Assembly (NCBI GenBank): GCA_036444495.1
Contig: JAZGBC010000154.1
Coordinates: 1-5,501 of the forward strand
From: JAZGBC01 sp036444495
Lineage (GTDB): Bacteria; Pseudomonadota; Alphaproteobacteria; Kiloniellales; J153
DNA length: 5,501 nucleotides
Direction of reading: 5' to 3'
Shown here in pieces: positions 4,720 to 5,501 of the stretch. The translations under genes were made by a program, and so were the position numbers. Below the pieces are notes generated by a model. It worked only from the letters and a program-made list of their open reading frames with translations. It was not told where the DNA came from and ran no database searches. The stretch's first letter is position 1. The number at the start of each line of letters is the position of its first letter.

Positions 4720-4748
4720 AGCCTAGTACGCGCGCCGCGCCCGCGCAA
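4720..4748 (-). promoter_or_regulatory. Candidate promoter of the LysM gene
   Basis: On the minus strand TTGCGC (4748-4743) and TAGGCT (4725-4720) are 17 bases apart. Each matches only 3 of 6 consensus bases, and the spacer is extremely GC-rich. The position in the 97-base gap before the TTG start is suitable, but the match is weak. Confidence 0.25.
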
Positions 4749-4789
4749 TCGCGCCCGGAACCGAATCCGGTCTGCTAATCCGCCGATTT

Positions 4790-5501
4790 TCAGGGCCCGG
4801 GAACCGGCGGCAAGGCGCGCAGATAGGTAACGATCGCGGCCCGATCGCCATCGCTCAGGTGGCCCGTGCTCTGCTCGATGACCTCGACCATCAGCCCGCC
4901 GGCGAAGTCGCCGTCAGGCCGGAAGCCGGTCTTGAGGAAATAGGCAATGTCCGAGTCGCTCCAGCGCCCGATGCCGTCCTTGGGATGGGGCGTGATGTTG
5001 GGCACCTTCTTGCCGTCCGGGCCCTTGGGGTTGCCGGCCAGCTCGGGCTCGTCGCGCAACGCGCCGAAGAGGTTGCGCTGGTTGTGGCATTCGCGGCAGT
5101 GGCCCAGGTGGCGCACCAGATAGGCGCCCCGGTTCCAGCGCGCGTCCTTGTTCGGGTCGGGCGCGAAGGGCGCGGGATCGAAGAACAGCAGCTTCCACAG
5201 CCCGGCCATGAAGCGGAAGCCGAGGGGAAAGGAAATCTCGTGCGCCCGGTCGGCCCGGGCGATGGGCGGCTGGGCGAAGAGGTAGGCCTTGAGGTCGAGG
5301 ATGTCCCCCTCGCGCATCCCCGCATAAGCGGTATAGGGAAAGGCCGGGTAGTAGGAGCGGCCGTCCGGGGCCTTACCCTGGCGCAGGGCGCGCAGGAAGT
5401 CCGCGTCCGACCAGGCGCCGATGCCGAATTCCCGGTCCGGCGTGATGTTGGGCGAATAGAAGGTGCCGAACGGCGTCTCGAGCGCCCGCCCGCCGGCCAG
5501 G
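4790..5501 (-). CDS. Multiheme cytochrome c, C-terminal part (dehydrogenase-subunit type)
   Basis: The frame is open to the window edge, so the N-terminus is missing; 236 residues are visible and the stop is at 4790-4792. The first about 85 residues look like the end of one cytochrome c domain: LAGGRALETPFGTFYSPNITPD, GIGAWSDADFLRALRQG, then YYPAFPYTAYAGM, whose Met is a likely axial heme ligand. Its CxxCH should lie just outside the window. A second domain carries CRECH at 5084-5098, followed by PNITPHPKDGIGRWSDSDIAYFL and GGLMVEVIEQSTGHLSDGD, again with a candidate Met ligand. The repeated PNITP...GIG-x-WSD pattern is typical of the di- and triheme cytochrome subunits of periplasmic alcohol, aldehyde or sugar-acid dehydrogenases, which pass electrons to quinone or oxidase. 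The partner dehydrogenase is not in view, so the substrate is unknown. An internal ATG at 5317 is not the start, since the homologous sequence continues upstream of it. Confidence 0.9.
   Translation of the reverse strand, partial: LAGGRALETPFGTFYSPNITPDREFGIGAWSDADFLRALRQGKAPDGRSYYPAFPYTAYAGMREGDILDLKAYLFAQPPIARADRAHEISFPLGFRFMAGLWKLLFFDPAPFAPDPNKDARWNRGAYLVRHLGHCRECHNQRNLFGALRDEPELAGNPKGPDGKKVPNITPHPKDGIGRWSDSDIAYFLKTGFRPDGDFAGGLMVEVIEQSTGHLSDGDRAAIVTYLRALPPVPGP

Noticed and set aside
3505..4830. 441-codon open frame on the plus strand
   Set aside because: It is antisense to the LysM gene and reads as Arg/Gly/Leu-rich low-complexity sequence. The minus-strand frame has clear domains, so this is a GC-driven shadow.
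1..5501. Mobile element, CRISPR array, tRNA or rRNA
   Set aside because: I saw no regularly spaced direct repeats, transposase or integrase motifs, terminal inverted repeats, or tRNA-like clover-leaf sequence on either strand.

Overview
This 5.5 kb window is GC-rich chromosomal DNA that looks like an alphaproteobacterium, probably of the Rhodospirillales type. The evidence is the compact lipid-gene pair psd-pssA, a multiheme dehydrogenase-type cytochrome c, a FlgC-like flagellar gene, and TTAA-N7-TTAA boxes of the kind read by the alphaproteobacterial cell-cycle regulator CtrA. The taxonomic call is inference; no rRNA or other marker gene is present.

Layout. The left end (3-152, + strand) holds only the glycine-rich C-terminus of an unidentified protein. 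A 313-base non-coding stretch (153-465) follows. It is rich in structure: a terminator-like element, AT-rich DNA, a CtrA-like box, a TTAACC/GGTTAA dyad, and a GC hairpin followed by ATTTTTT just ahead of the next ribosome binding site. Next is a small exported protein of unknown function (466-777, + strand) with a good intrinsic terminator after it. All genes from 1034 onward lie on the minus strand. In window order they are an orphan FlgC-like rod protein (1034-1432), phosphatidylserine synthase pssA (1681-2481), phosphatidylserine decarboxylase psd (2483-3169), a membrane-anchored LysM protein with two beta-rich domains (3337-4692), and the C-terminal part of a cytochrome c (4790 to the window edge).

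How the genes work together. psd and pssA are separated by one base, with the pssA Shine-Dalgarno inside the end of psd. Together they make phosphatidylethanolamine: PssA makes phosphatidylserine from CDP-diacylglycerol and serine, and Psd decarboxylates it. The LysM protein probably works at the cell wall and the cytochrome in periplasmic electron transfer. Neither has a clear functional tie to the lipid genes. The FlgC-like gene has its own promoter region with a perfect CtrA-type box.

I found no phage, transposon, CRISPR, tRNA or rRNA, and no clear new multi-gene system. The most interesting signals are regulatory. They are the CtrA-type box at the orphan flagellar gene, a second weaker one before the small secreted protein, and the attenuator-like leader of that small gene.
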